Below are positions 15,515 through 23,483 of a stretch of 24,507 nucleotides of DNA, piece by piece. The stretch is from an uncultured Clostridia bacterium (GTDB taxonomy: Bacteria; Bacillota_A; Clostridia; TANB77; CAG-508). How positions within the stretch are numbered: the first letter of the stretch is position 1; each line of letters begins with the position of its first letter. Below the pieces are notes generated by a model. The model saw nothing but the letters and a program-made list of their open reading frames with translations. It was not told the origin of the DNA and made no database searches. The stretch lies in the NCBI GenBank assembly GCA_944393405.1, contig CALYAC010000034.1, positions 1 through 24,507 on the forward strand, written 5' to 3'. The position numbers and the translations under genes are program-made.

Positions 15515-16123
15515 ATGGAGAATGAAAGTGTTATTAATAAAAGAATAACCGATTTTTCAAAAGGTGCTGATATAGCACAAACAATCATTATATTTTTAAT
15601 TGCCCTATTAGTCCCAACATTCTTAGGACAGCTTATTACAAGTTTATTTGGATCAACAAGTGTGATAGCAAGTAATTCTCAATTGATTGTTGGAACAATT
15701 GTCAATATGGCTTTAGTCACAACAGCTATCAATTTAAAAGGTTGGGCTAAAATTCTTGGAGTTGTAACAATGCCAAGTATTTCTACAATATTAAGTGGAT
15801 ATGTATTTGGAACAGCTTCTACATATATGGTATATATGATACCAGCAATATGGGTAGGAAATTTTGCGTTAGTATATGCTTATAAATTTATTATGTTAGG
15901 AAAAAATAAACATTATTTCTTAGCTGGAGTAGTAGGTGTTGTTGTAAAAGTAGCTATTATATTTGCATTCTTTGGAATTTTAAATGCTTTTGGTGTTTTC
16001 CCAGAGAAATTAGTTTCAAACTTACAAACAGCTATGAGTACAACACAATTGATTACAGCTACATTAGGTGTTATTTTATCTTTTATTATTTATCAATTAG
16101 AAAAGAGATCAGCTAAGGAATAA
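15515..16123 (+). CDS. Polytopic membrane protein, unknown (possible small-molecule transporter component)
   Basis: A 202-residue protein with about six hydrophobic helices: roughly residues 20-45, 52-72, 78-100, 103-128, 135-160 and 178-196. The start MENESVINKRITDFSKGAD is polar, and the end EKRSAKE is charged. Size, helix count and Gly-rich helices recall S components of ECF transporters, but no diagnostic motif is recognised, so this is only a possibility. It follows the hydrogenase-system regulator on the same transcript and has a clear terminator after it, which suggests a role linked to hydrogenase or its metal supply. The ribosome binding site is AAAGGAGGAG. Confidence 0.6.
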   Translation: MENESVINKRITDFSKGADIAQTIIIFLIALLVPTFLGQLITSLFGSTSVIASNSQLIVGTIVNMALVTTAINLKGWAKILGVVTMPSISTILSGYVFGTASTYMVYMIPAIWVGNFALVYAYKFIMLGKNKHYFLAGVVGVVVKVAIIFAFFGILNAFGVFPEKLVSNLQTAMSTTQLITATLGVILSFIIYQLEKRSAKE

Positions 16124-16159
16124 ATAGAGATAATCAATGTGAACTAAAAAAATAAGGAA

Positions 16160-16212
16160 ATGAACCTAAACGAATTAAACAAAGAGTTTAATCATAAAGG
16201 TTCATTTTTTTT
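16160..16212 (+). terminator. Terminator of the hydrogenase-regulator operon
   Basis: ATGAACCT pairs with AGGTTCAT, with a second nested stem ATTAAAC/GTTTAAT inside, followed by eight T residues. Confidence 0.85.
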
Positions 16213-16214
16213 AT

Positions 16215-16244
16215 GGGACAATTGGGATCAGTCCTGATTTACCC
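16215..16244 (+). repeat. Degenerate GGGA...CCC sequence related to 3855-3883
   Basis: It reads GGGACAATTGGGATCAG then TCCTGATTTACCC. It shares the order GGGA, TTGGG, an AC/TC centre, ATTT and CCC with the hairpin at 3855-3883. Two degenerate copies of a dispersed element are possible, but the similarity is modest. Confidence 0.3.
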
Positions 16245-16255
16245 TATAATAACGC

Positions 16256-16296
16256 AAAAAAAGAACTAGATTACTGTTATAGGAGAAATCTAGTTC
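16256..16296 (-). terminator. Terminator for the minus-strand FAD/Rieske gene
   Basis: On the minus strand GAACTAGATT pairs with AATCTAGTTC (ten perfect bases) and seven T residues follow. It lies about 180 bases after the stop at 16474. The sequence from 16297 to 16473 is AT-rich and shows nothing else I can support. Confidence 0.7.
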
Positions 16297-16473
16297 ATAA
16301 ACAAAAAATAATTGATAAATCGATATATAAATATATGATTTATTACTGGTATTGTAGCAAATAAAAGAAAACAAGTCAATAAAAAAACACAAAAAACAAC
16401 AAATTTCTATAAAATATTACAAAAGAAATTGATGAAGAAATTTATGAGAAAAAATTCATCTGAAAGCATAAAT

Positions 16474-17970
16474 TTATTGATAAATTTCTAAGTCTTTAAA
16501 AGCAGGTCCATATAGATTTTTGCCCATAGCATCATAACGAGAACCATGACAAGGGCAATCCCAAGTTTTATCAATATCATTCCAGGTAAGTAAACATCCT
16601 AAGTGCGTACAAATTGGATTGATGGCATGAATTTGATTTTCTTTATCTCTATAAATTCCAACTTTTTTTCCATCTAACTCAATAATATCTCCGGAATTTG
16701 GTTTGATTTTTTCTAAAGAAGTATTTGAAGATTTTAATTTATTTAATAATAAAGAATTTGTTGAATCCACAACCATATTTTTTACTTCATCAAAGTTTTT
16801 AAATAATCCAAATCTTGTCGAATCAAATAAATAGGCATAAGGATTTTTTCTTTCACAAATCTCATCAACAATTAAATTAGCAGCAACATTAGATAATGTC
16901 ATCCCCCATTTTTTAAATCCAGTTCCTACATATACATTTGGTAATAAGCTAGAATATTTACCAATGTAAGGAAGCTTATCTAAAGAGATACAATCTTCAC
17001 TACTCCATTCATATAAAACATCACAATCTGGATAATATTGCTTAGCAAAATTTTTTAAGGTATTATAAGGATTTTCATGAGAATTATTATGACCGGTTTT
17101 ACTATTGCCACTTGCTAATAATAAAATATCTTTTCCATTAAATTTTGCAGTTCTAAAAGAGTAAATAGGAGAGGAAACATTAATATACATATCTTTTAAT
17201 GATTCTTTTTTTGTATCCACAGCAATAATATAGGAAGTCGATTGATATAATTTTGAGAAATAGAAACCAGGAACATTCATAAAAGGATATCGTGTTGCCA
17301 TAATGACATGTTTTGCTTTTATCATTTTGCCATTATCTGTATAAACCACATAATTTTTCTTATCTTTTTCGATATCAACTGCAATGGTATTTGTATAAAT
17401 TTGTCCATTTTTTTCAATAATGGTTTTCGATAATCCTAAAATATATTTTAAAGGATTAAATTTCGCTTGATTTTTAAAACATAAAGCACTTTCTACTTCA
17501 AATGGTAAAGAAACATTTTTCGTTAATTCTGCATGATAATCTAAACTTTTCAAAACTTTTTGTTCTTTTTTTAATAAATCTACTTCTTCTTTTTTGGTTG
17601 TATATACATAACTATTTTGTATTTCAAAATCACAATCAATTTGTTCTTTGTTAATAATATTTTCCATATTTTTGATTGCTTTTTCATTGACTTCTAAATA
17701 ATCTTTTGCAAAATGCATATCATAAGAAGTGTTCAGATAAGAATAAAATAGACCGTGTTGGCTAGTGATTTTACCAGTTGTAAAACTAGTTGTACCTGCT
17801 AAATTATTTTTATCGATTAAAATAACTTTAAAACCTAAATGACTCAGATAATAACCACAAGTCATTCCGAAAATACCAGCTCCAATAATACAGATATCAG
17901 CTTCTAAATTTTTATCTAATGCTTCAAATTTTGAATTTCCTTTTACAGAATCTATCCATAAAGAATTCAT
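16474..17970 (-). CDS. FAD-dependent oxidoreductase with C-terminal Rieske [2Fe-2S] domain
   Basis: A 498-residue redox enzyme of unknown substrate. The N-terminal DAO-type domain has the dinucleotide motif ADICIIGAGIFGMTCGYYLS (from about residue 25) and a C-terminal FAD-contact segment, NVYVGTGFKKWGMTLSN. The Rieske domain occupies about residues 415-498; its ligands are Cys454 and His456 (CTHLGC) and Cys472 and His475 (CPCHGS), spaced C-x-H-x15-C-x-x-H. The extra Cys in each motif can form the usual disulfide. The fusion resembles the YhfW group of Bacillus. The ATG follows AAAGGTGG. It is transcribed alone, divergently from the aminopeptidase gene. Both domains look complete. Confidence 0.93.
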   Translation of the reverse strand: MNSLWIDSVKGNSKFEALDKNLEADICIIGAGIFGMTCGYYLSHLGFKVILIDKNNLAGTTSFTTGKITSQHGLFYSYLNTSYDMHFAKDYLEVNEKAIKNMENIINKEQIDCDFEIQNSYVYTTKKEEVDLLKKEQKVLKSLDYHAELTKNVSLPFEVESALCFKNQAKFNPLKYILGLSKTIIEKNGQIYTNTIAVDIEKDKKNYVVYTDNGKMIKAKHVIMATRYPFMNVPGFYFSKLYQSTSYIIAVDTKKESLKDMYINVSSPIYSFRTAKFNGKDILLLASGNSKTGHNNSHENPYNTLKNFAKQYYPDCDVLYEWSSEDCISLDKLPYIGKYSSLLPNVYVGTGFKKWGMTLSNVAANLIVDEICERKNPYAYLFDSTRFGLFKNFDEVKNMVVDSTNSLLLNKLKSSNTSLEKIKPNSGDIIELDGKKVGIYRDKENQIHAINPICTHLGCLLTWNDIDKTWDCPCHGSRYDAMGKNLYGPAFKDLEIYQ

Positions 17971-18063
17971 AAAATTCCACCTTTCGTAATAATCTTTACA
18001 GATAGTATAACCAGTTTTTTGGAATAAATTATAAAAATAGTGGAAAAATGAATAATATAATGA

Positions 18064-18069
18064 TATACT
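18064..18069 (+). promoter_or_regulatory. -10 of the M18 aminopeptidase gene
   Basis: TATACT preceded by TGA (extended -10), with a poor -35 (TGGAAA) 17 bases upstream. It gives a leader of about 30 bases. Confidence 0.45.
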
Positions 18070-18105
18070 GTGAAACAGAAAAAAGAATATATAGGAGGGA
18101 TAAAG

Positions 18106-19500
18106 ATGAGTGAAGAACTAAAGGAAAAACTTTTTGATAAAAAAGAAAATGGTTGGCTTTCAGTAAATGAAGAAGAAAAACAAAACATTTTTAATTTTTC
18201 AAAAGGGTATATGGATTTTTTAAATCAGGCTAAAACAGAAAGAGAATTTATCAAAATGGCAAGAAAAGTTGCTGACGAAAATGGATTTAGAGATATCATG
18301 GAATTTGATACTTTAAAACCAGGCGATAAAATATATTTTGTGAATAGAAAGAAAAGTATGTATTTAGCAATTATTGGAACAGAAAGTATCGAACAAGGAT
18401 TACATATTATTGGTTCACATGTAGATTCACCAAGATTGGATTTAAAACCAAATCCTTTATATGAAGATACAGAAATGGCATATTTTAATACCCATTATTA
18501 TGGTGGAATCAAAAAATATCAATGGACAACTATTCCACTAAGTATTCATGGGACAATTGTAAAAGCAAATGGAGAATCTATTGATATTTGTATTGGAGAA
18601 GATGAAAATGATCCAATCTTTACTATTACAGATTTATTACCACATCTAGCCCAAGACCAAATGGAGAAAAAATTAAAAAATGGAATTGATGGAGAAGACT
18701 TAAATCTTTTAATAGGAAGCATTCCTTATGGAGAAAAAGGAAAAGACCAAGTAAAATTAAATATTTTAAATATATTAAACCAAAGATATGGTATCACAGA
18801 AGCAGATTTAAAAAGCTCAGAAATTGAATTAGTACCAGCATTTAAAGCTAGAAGTTTAGGATTTGACGAAAGTATGGTAGCAGCATATGGTCAAGATGAT
18901 AAAGTATGTGCTTATACATCACTTGCAGCCATGATGGAATTAGAAAATGTAAAAAATACAGCTGTATGTATATTATCTGATAAAGAAGAAATAGGAAGTA
19001 TAGGAAATACAGGTATGGAATCACATATGTTTGATTTCTTTATCTCAGAAATATTAAATAAATTAGGTGTAAACAAACCAAATCTTTTAGATAAAGTATT
19101 TTGTTTTTCAAAAATGCTATCTTCAGATGTAGATGCAGGTTTTGACCCAATTTATGCTTCTGTATCAGATACAACTAATGCAGGATTTTTAGGAAAAGGA
19201 ATTAGCTTAAATAAATATACAGGTGCTAGAGGAAAATCAGGAGCTTCTGATGCAAATGCAGAATATGTGGCATGGGTAAGAAATGTATTAGAAAAACATG
19301 ATATTCATTATCAAATTGCAGAACTTGGAAGAGTAGATATTGGTGGTGGAGGCACAATTGCTTATATCATTGCCAATAAAGGAGCAGATGTTATTGATTG
19401 TGGTGTTCCAGTATTATCAATGCATGCACCTTATGAAGTAACAAGTAAATATGATGTTTATTCTGCATATAAGACATATAAAGCATTTTGGAATGCATAA
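18106..19500 (+). CDS. M18-family aspartyl aminopeptidase
   Basis: Cytoplasmic zinc exopeptidase that removes N-terminal, usually acidic, residues from peptides. The 464-residue protein has every family landmark: GSHVDSPRLDLKP with metal ligand His105, NTHYYGGIKKYQW, the bridging Asp in GQDDKVCAYT, the catalytic Glu pair in SDKEEIGS, DVDAGFDP, and the C-terminal His in PVLSMHAPYEV. The frame is open from GTG 18070, but ATG at 18106 has AGGAGGGA at the right distance and gives the normal N terminus MSEELKEKLF. It is a single gene with its own terminator. Confidence 0.95.
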   Translation: MSEELKEKLFDKKENGWLSVNEEEKQNIFNFSKGYMDFLNQAKTEREFIKMARKVADENGFRDIMEFDTLKPGDKIYFVNRKKSMYLAIIGTESIEQGLHIIGSHVDSPRLDLKPNPLYEDTEMAYFNTHYYGGIKKYQWTTIPLSIHGTIVKANGESIDICIGEDENDPIFTITDLLPHLAQDQMEKKLKNGIDGEDLNLLIGSIPYGEKGKDQVKLNILNILNQRYGITEADLKSSEIELVPAFKARSLGFDESMVAAYGQDDKVCAYTSLAAMMELENVKNTAVCILSDKEEIGSIGNTGMESHMFDFFISEILNKLGVNKPNLLDKVFCFSKMLSSDVDAGFDPIYASVSDTTNAGFLGKGISLNKYTGARGKSGASDANAEYVAWVRNVLEKHDIHYQIAELGRVDIGGGGTIAYIIANKGADVIDCGVPVLSMHAPYEVTSKYDVYSAYKTYKAFWNA

Positions 19501-19515
19501 AAATGATAAAAAACA

Positions 19516-19543
19516 AGAGGTTACAAATGTATTTGTAACCTCT
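19516..19543. terminator. Terminator between the aminopeptidase and XRE genes
   Basis: A perfect 12-base stem AGAGGTTACAAA/TTTGTAACCTCT with a four-base loop, followed by AAATTTTAAT. It lies between convergent genes and may serve both. Confidence 0.75.
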
Positions 19544-19578
19544 AAATTTTAATCTTAAATATATGCTCAAATGAAAAA

Positions 19579-19920
19579 TTATTTAAAATTAATCAACAGA
19601 TCAATCATATTATCAACAAAATTAAGTTTTTCCTCTGAAAGATAGTTTAGTTTTTCAGATATTTCAATTTGTTTTATAATGTCTTTGTTTGTCATAAGCT
19701 CTTTAAAAATAGTATTAGGAGTAATACCTAAAATATTCATATAATTAATCAAAGTCTGGGTTTTAATTCCGCTATATCCGTTTTCAATTCTAGATATATA
19801 TTTTAAAGAGATTCCAAGCTTTTCTGCCATAACCTCTTGCGTATAGCCGTTTTTTACTCTAAAATCTTTTAATATTTTTCCGAATGTTTTATCAATATCA
19901 CTTTTTGAGATAGAATTCAT
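19579..19920 (-). CDS. XRE-family transcriptional regulator
   Basis: A 113-residue protein. Residues about 11-66 form a Cro/CI-type helix-turn-helix (FGKILKDFRVKNGYTQEVMAEKLGISLKYISRIENGYSG). The remaining 45 residues are helical with no recognised effector domain. GGAGG stands seven bases before the ATG. The promoter region contains AGCTAAAAGCT (19963-19973), and a related palindrome lies at 20083-20101 in front of the divergent gene, so the protein probably represses itself and that gene. Targets beyond that are unknown. Confidence 0.88.
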   Translation of the reverse strand: MNSISKSDIDKTFGKILKDFRVKNGYTQEVMAEKLGISLKYISRIENGYSGIKTQTLINYMNILGITPNTIFKELMTNKDIIKQIEISEKLNYLSEEKLNFVDNMIDLLINFK

Positions 19921-19962
19921 TTTATTCCTCCATAATTCAAAAGTATTATTATAAGTATAACA

Positions 19963-19973
19963 AGCTAAAAGCT
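19963..19973. promoter_or_regulatory. Operator-like palindrome near the XRE gene promoter
   Basis: AGCT-AAA-AGCT, four-base arms around AAA, just upstream of TATAAT in the XRE gene's own promoter. It shares the CTAAAAG core and symmetry with the better palindrome at 20083-20101. Confidence 0.4.
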
Positions 19974-20038
19974 AACATAAAACACAGTAATAATATAAGA
20001 AAAAAACAATAAAAATATTCTAAAAAATATTAAAAAAC

Positions 20039-20067
20039 TTGAAAAATAAAACTACTAATGATAATAT
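20039..20067 (+). promoter_or_regulatory. Promoter of the 104-residue unknown gene
   Basis: TTGAAA (20039-20044), 17 bases, TAATAT (20062-20067) with TGA upstream. The predicted start near 20074 lies just before the palindrome at 20083. Confidence 0.5.
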
Positions 20068-20082
20068 TAATTTAAATACAAT

Positions 20083-20101
20083 GTATAACTAAAAGTTATA
20101 C
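20083..20101. promoter_or_regulatory. 19-bp palindrome, probable XRE operator
   Basis: GTATAACT-AAA-AGTTATAC, perfect eight-base arms, lying about 10-28 bases after the predicted transcription start of the small gene at 20134. A repressor bound here would act as a block to transcription. Confidence 0.6.
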
Positions 20102-20133
20102 AAAAAAATTAATAGGTGGAGAAATAATTAGAA

Positions 20134-20448
20134 ATGATAAAAAATGAAGAATATATAGATTATTTGAAAAAAGTGATAGCTTGTGTTAGTAACGGAGACT
20201 ATTATTCTATAAAAGAACTGTCTGTTTTAAAATTAGATACATTAAATGAAGAAACTATATCTATGAAAAAAAACTTACATAAGTTTGTTGAAAAAAATAT
20301 TTGCAAAAAAGAATTAAAAAATTTAGAGAAACAAGAATTTTTATATATTGTGAATTTATATATAGACTATTTATTTAATGAAATAAAAGAACGCGAAGGT
20401 GTCAAAAAGATTGCTTCTATAGAAGAATTTATCCAAGAAATGCAATAG
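20134..20448 (+). CDS. Small protein of unknown function, divergent from XRE regulator
   Basis: A 104-residue soluble, helical protein rich in Lys, Glu and Leu, with no signal peptide, membrane helix or recognised domain. The stretch LEKQEFLYIVNLYIDYLFNEIKE looks amphipathic and may drive oligomer formation. AGGTGGAG lies about 13 bases before the ATG, rather far, so the start is uncertain. The gene pairs divergently with an XRE regulator and carries an operator-like palindrome in its leader, a layout seen in small regulatory, phage-derived or toxin-like modules. No function is assigned. Confidence 0.6.
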   Translation: MIKNEEYIDYLKKVIACVSNGDYYSIKELSVLKLDTLNEETISMKKNLHKFVEKNICKKELKNLEKQEFLYIVNLYIDYLFNEIKEREGVKKIASIEEFIQEMQ

Positions 20449-20456
20449 TTTGAAGT

Positions 20457-20480
20457 TACATATAGTGATATATGTAGTTT
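20457..20480 (+). terminator. Weak terminator after the 104-residue gene
   Basis: TACATATA/TATATGTA stem with a four-base loop, followed by GTTTTAAAAA. The stem is AT-rich and weak. Confidence 0.4.
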
Positions 20481-20519
20481 TAAAAATATAGAAAATTATC
20501 GAAAAACAATAAAAAAATA

Positions 20520-20548
20520 TTGACAAATAATAAAAATGCGAATAAAAT
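20520..20548 (+). promoter_or_regulatory. Promoter of the DUF4173-type gene
   Basis: TTGACA (20520-20525), 17 bases, TAAAAT (20543-20548). The -35 overlaps a TTG that could otherwise be read as the start codon. With transcription beginning near 20555, the leader before ATG 20571 is only about 16 bases. Confidence 0.7.
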
Positions 20549-20570
20549 AGTAGCCATAGGAGGTAAGCTT

Positions 20571-22022
20571 ATGAGTTCGATTTTTATTTGTGGAATCATT
20601 TTTAGTATATTGCAATCTATATTATTTTGGGAAAAAGAACCAGGAATTTCTGTACTACTATTTGTGAGTTCTTTTATCATAGGGCTAATATATTTAATGT
20701 ATAAACATAAAAAGGTGGAGAATAAAAAAGCACTTATATTCGCAATTCCTATCATATTATTAAGTGCCACTTATTTTATGTATCATAATACATTGTTTCA
20801 AACCATCAATGTACTTGTGATTGTGCTTTTAATGATGATTATGTGTATATATGCCACTAGAATGCATGTCAAAATACAAGAATTCTTGATAAAGATAATT
20901 GAATTGTTAGCAGGAAGTTTTGAGAGTATTAGTGATGTAATAGACAGTTTGAAAAATAAATTTAAGAAAAAAGAAGATATCGAAAATGAGAAATCTGCTA
21001 AACTAAAACAAGGAATAAAATCATTTGTATATGCAATTCCAGTGATTTTAATTGTTTTTATATTATTAATGTCAGCAGATAGTGTATTTGCCAATATATT
21101 TGAAGGGATATTTGGTGAATTTCAAAATATCTTTATGGCAGAAAATTTTGTGATGTTTTGTTTAAGATTATGTATTATTATGATATTTTTCTTTATCTTT
21201 TCAGGATTTTTCGTAAATCTTTTAAAAAAGGATACGATGTTTAATAGTGAAAGTGAAGAAAAGATAACGGAAGTTCATGTAGAGAAAATGACAATAAATA
21301 TGATATTAACCATTTTAAATATATTTTATTTGATTTTTAGTATCATACAATTTACAAGTTTATTTTCTAACATGAATACAAATGATTTGGATTATGCAAC
21401 ATATGCAAGACAAGGATTTTTCCAACTAATGATCATATCTTTTATTAATATTGTTATGATTATACTTGCAAAAGTAAATAAAGGAAATATAACTAATTAT
21501 ACAAAAGGAATGTCGATTTTAACATTATTATTTACAATTGTTATTTTGCTATCTGCATTTTTCAGAATGAACTTATATGAAAAAGCATATGGATATACCT
21601 ATTTAAGATTATTTGTTTATTATATTTTAGCAACAGAATTTATTTTGGTTTTACCAATAGGGTTATGGATATTAGATAAAAAGATAGATATATTAAAATG
21701 GACAATAGGAATTGTAACGCTTATGTATCTAATATTAAATTTTTCAAATATAGAATCCACAATTGCGAAACGAAATGTGGATAGATATTTTGAAAACCAG
21801 GAAGAAAATGAAATTGATTTAGAATATTTATTTCATCATACAGGAACAGATGCGATTGGACAGATCAAACGACTATTAAATGCAAAAGATGAAAATGTAG
21901 TGATAAGAGTAAAAGAATATTTACTTCGTGAAAAAGAAGAATTACAAAATACAGAAACGAGTTGGCAAGAAACCAATTTATCTGAAATAAAAGCAAAAGA
22001 AGAACTTGTGAATATTAAGTAG
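20571..22022 (+). CDS. DUF4173-type polytopic membrane protein
   Basis: A 483-residue integral membrane protein with about ten to twelve hydrophobic helices, starting MSSIFICGIIFSILQ. A cytoplasmic loop rich in Lys and Glu (LKNKFKKKEDIENEKSAK) lies near residues 120-145, and a soluble C-terminal tail of about 80 residues follows the last helix. Family-like segments are DYATYARQGFFQLM, MNLYEKAYGYTYLRLFVYY and IESTIAKRNVDRYFE. ATG 20571 follows AGGAGG at seven bases; the longer frame from TTG 20520 would translate the promoter, so it is rejected. It heads a run of four genes with a DUF2975 protein, an XRE regulator and a pentapeptide protein. Function is unknown. Confidence 0.82.
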   Translation: MSSIFICGIIFSILQSILFWEKEPGISVLLFVSSFIIGLIYLMYKHKKVENKKALIFAIPIILLSATYFMYHNTLFQTINVLVIVLLMMIMCIYATRMHVKIQEFLIKIIELLAGSFESISDVIDSLKNKFKKKEDIENEKSAKLKQGIKSFVYAIPVILIVFILLMSADSVFANIFEGIFGEFQNIFMAENFVMFCLRLCIIMIFFFIFSGFFVNLLKKDTMFNSESEEKITEVHVEKMTINMILTILNIFYLIFSIIQFTSLFSNMNTNDLDYATYARQGFFQLMIISFINIVMIILAKVNKGNITNYTKGMSILTLLFTIVILLSAFFRMNLYEKAYGYTYLRLFVYYILATEFILVLPIGLWILDKKIDILKWTIGIVTLMYLILNFSNIESTIAKRNVDRYFENQEENEIDLEYLFHHTGTDAIGQIKRLLNAKDENVVIRVKEYLLREKEELQNTETSWQETNLSEIKAKEELVNIK

Positions 22023-22034
22023 GGGGAATTTGTT

Positions 22035-22529
22035 ATGAAAATTTTAGGAAAGAAAAGTTTATCATCAGTTGTTATGCTATTTTTATGTGTATTATTAGTA
22101 CTTTGTATAATTGCAATTGTTGCAGGTGGTATATTTGTATTAAGTAATGCATCATTTTTTACAAAAGATTTATTAAGTATTACTTATATTTTGATTTATG
22201 TATCAGCTATACCAGCATTGGTTATGATTATTGCATTTTTACAAATATTCAATACTTTAAAAAAGGAAAATCCATTTGAAAAGAAAAATATAAAAAGATT
22301 AGGAACTAGTTGTATAGCATCTATTGTGATAGGAGTTATATATGCTATCAATGTCCTATTAATTTATTTAGGTGTCGGAATGGTACAAGAAAGATTTTTC
22401 ATCATATATCCATTAGCAAATGTAGCCATATCTATTATATTTTTAGTATTTGGAATAGGTATTGTTGTTTTAAAAGAAATCTATAGAAAAGCAATTGAAT
22501 ATAAAGATGAAAATGATTTAACCATATAA
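22035..22529 (+). CDS. DUF2975-type membrane protein
   Basis: A 164-residue protein with four hydrophobic helices (about residues 13-36, 50-75, 94-118 and 125-150). The segment FLQIFNTLKKENPFEKKNIKRLGTSCI, with the NPFekkNik motif between helices two and three, marks the DUF2975 group. Members are commonly encoded directly before a small XRE regulator, exactly as here, which suggests a membrane sensor or modulator working with that regulator. AGGGGGAA precedes the ATG, 12 bases after the upstream gene. Confidence 0.88.
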   Translation: MKILGKKSLSSVVMLFLCVLLVLCIIAIVAGGIFVLSNASFFTKDLLSITYILIYVSAIPALVMIIAFLQIFNTLKKENPFEKKNIKRLGTSCIASIVIGVIYAINVLLIYLGVGMVQERFFIIYPLANVAISIIFLVFGIGIVVLKEIYRKAIEYKDENDLTI

Positions 22530-22542
22530 AGGAGGGAAAGAT

Positions 22543-22749
22543 ATGTCAATTGTTGTAAATTTAGATGTTATGTTAGCAAAAAGAAAAATGAGTTCACAAG
22601 AATTAGCAGAAAAAATAGGTATTACACAAGCGAATCTTTCCATATTAAAAACGAATAAAGGAAAGGCAATTCGATTTTCAACATTAGATGCAATTTGTAA
22701 AGCATTACATTGTACACCAGGAGATATTTTAGAATATAGGGAAGATTAG
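22543..22749 (+). CDS. Small XRE-family regulator (YozG-like)
   Basis: A 68-residue single-domain Cro/CI helix-turn-helix: VVNLDVMLAKRKMSSQELAEKIGITQANLSILKTNKGKAIRFSTLDAICKALHCTPGDILEY. This short form is the regular partner of DUF2975 membrane proteins. AAAGGAGGG stands before the ATG, 13 bases after the DUF2975 gene, so the two are co-translated. It probably controls its own operon; no obvious palindrome is seen at the promoter at 20520. Confidence 0.93.
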   Translation: MSIVVNLDVMLAKRKMSSQELAEKIGITQANLSILKTNKGKAIRFSTLDAICKALHCTPGDILEYRED

Positions 22750-22804
22750 GAAAAAAGTTGAAGTTTAATTCTTTTCCAATCATAGTTATTTTTTAGAAAG
22801 GAAA

Positions 22805-23452
22805 GTGAGTAAGCTGGAAATACAAAAACCAAGACTATTCAAAATGGAAGAAATAGCAGATTTCAGAAAAGAAATTATAGAAAATTCCGAAAAATATGAA
22901 ATACGAGAAAAACAATTTAAGGATGTAGAAGAGGAAAATATAAAAGCAGAAAAATATGAATTTAGAAATTGTTTATTTGAATCTTGTAAAATCATACAAT
23001 CTAATTTTGAAAATGCTTATTTTTCAGATGTTATATTTCAAAATTGTGATTTATCTAACTCGAATTTCAGTAAGGCTGGGTTCAACCGAGTAGAATTTAT
23101 CAATTGCAAATTAACTGGATGTGAATGGATAGAAGCAGATATATTCAATACATATGTAAAAGAATCTAATTTTGCTTATGTGAATTTTTCAGAGGCGAAT
23201 TTTAGAGATGTGAAAATGGAAAATACGAATTTACAAAGTAGCAGTATGAATGAAGTTACATGGAAAAATATTGCATTTTCAGAATGTGATCTCAATAAAG
23301 CTGAATTGGTTAGAACAAAATTAAAAGGGATTGATTTTTCTACATGTGAATTTAATGGAATTACTGTAAACATATCAGATTTAAATGGTGCTATTGTGAA
23401 TGAATTTCAAGCATTGGAATTATCAAAACTATTAGGATTGAAAATTAAATAG
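22805..23452 (+). CDS. Pentapeptide-repeat protein
   Basis: A 215-residue protein. From about residue 45 it is built of A(D/N)LxX-type pentapeptide repeats (for example CDLSN SNFSK AGFNR VEFIN CKLTG), which fold as a right-handed quadrilateral beta helix. Some relatives mimic DNA and protect gyrase, but many have no known role, and nothing here identifies it as a Qnr-type protein. The N-terminal 40 residues are charged and non-repetitive. The start is taken as GTG 22805 after AGAAAGGA, because MSKLEIQKPRL is the usual opening for this group; the spacing is tight. It follows the XRE gene by 55 bases with no terminator between. Confidence 0.85.
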   Translation: MSKLEIQKPRLFKMEEIADFRKEIIENSEKYEIREKQFKDVEEENIKAEKYEFRNCLFESCKIIQSNFENAYFSDVIFQNCDLSNSNFSKAGFNRVEFINCKLTGCEWIEADIFNTYVKESNFAYVNFSEANFRDVKMENTNLQSSSMNEVTWKNIAFSECDLNKAELVRTKLKGIDFSTCEFNGITVNISDLNGAIVNEFQALELSKLLGLKIK

Positions 23453-23483
23453 AAGTAAAGATAATCTGCAACAAAATTATGAT

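Noticed and set aside
20798..21094. Minus-strand frame of 98 residues opposite the DUF4173 gene
   Set aside because: It is a shadow of a strong plus-strand gene, with no ribosome binding site and no recognisable family.
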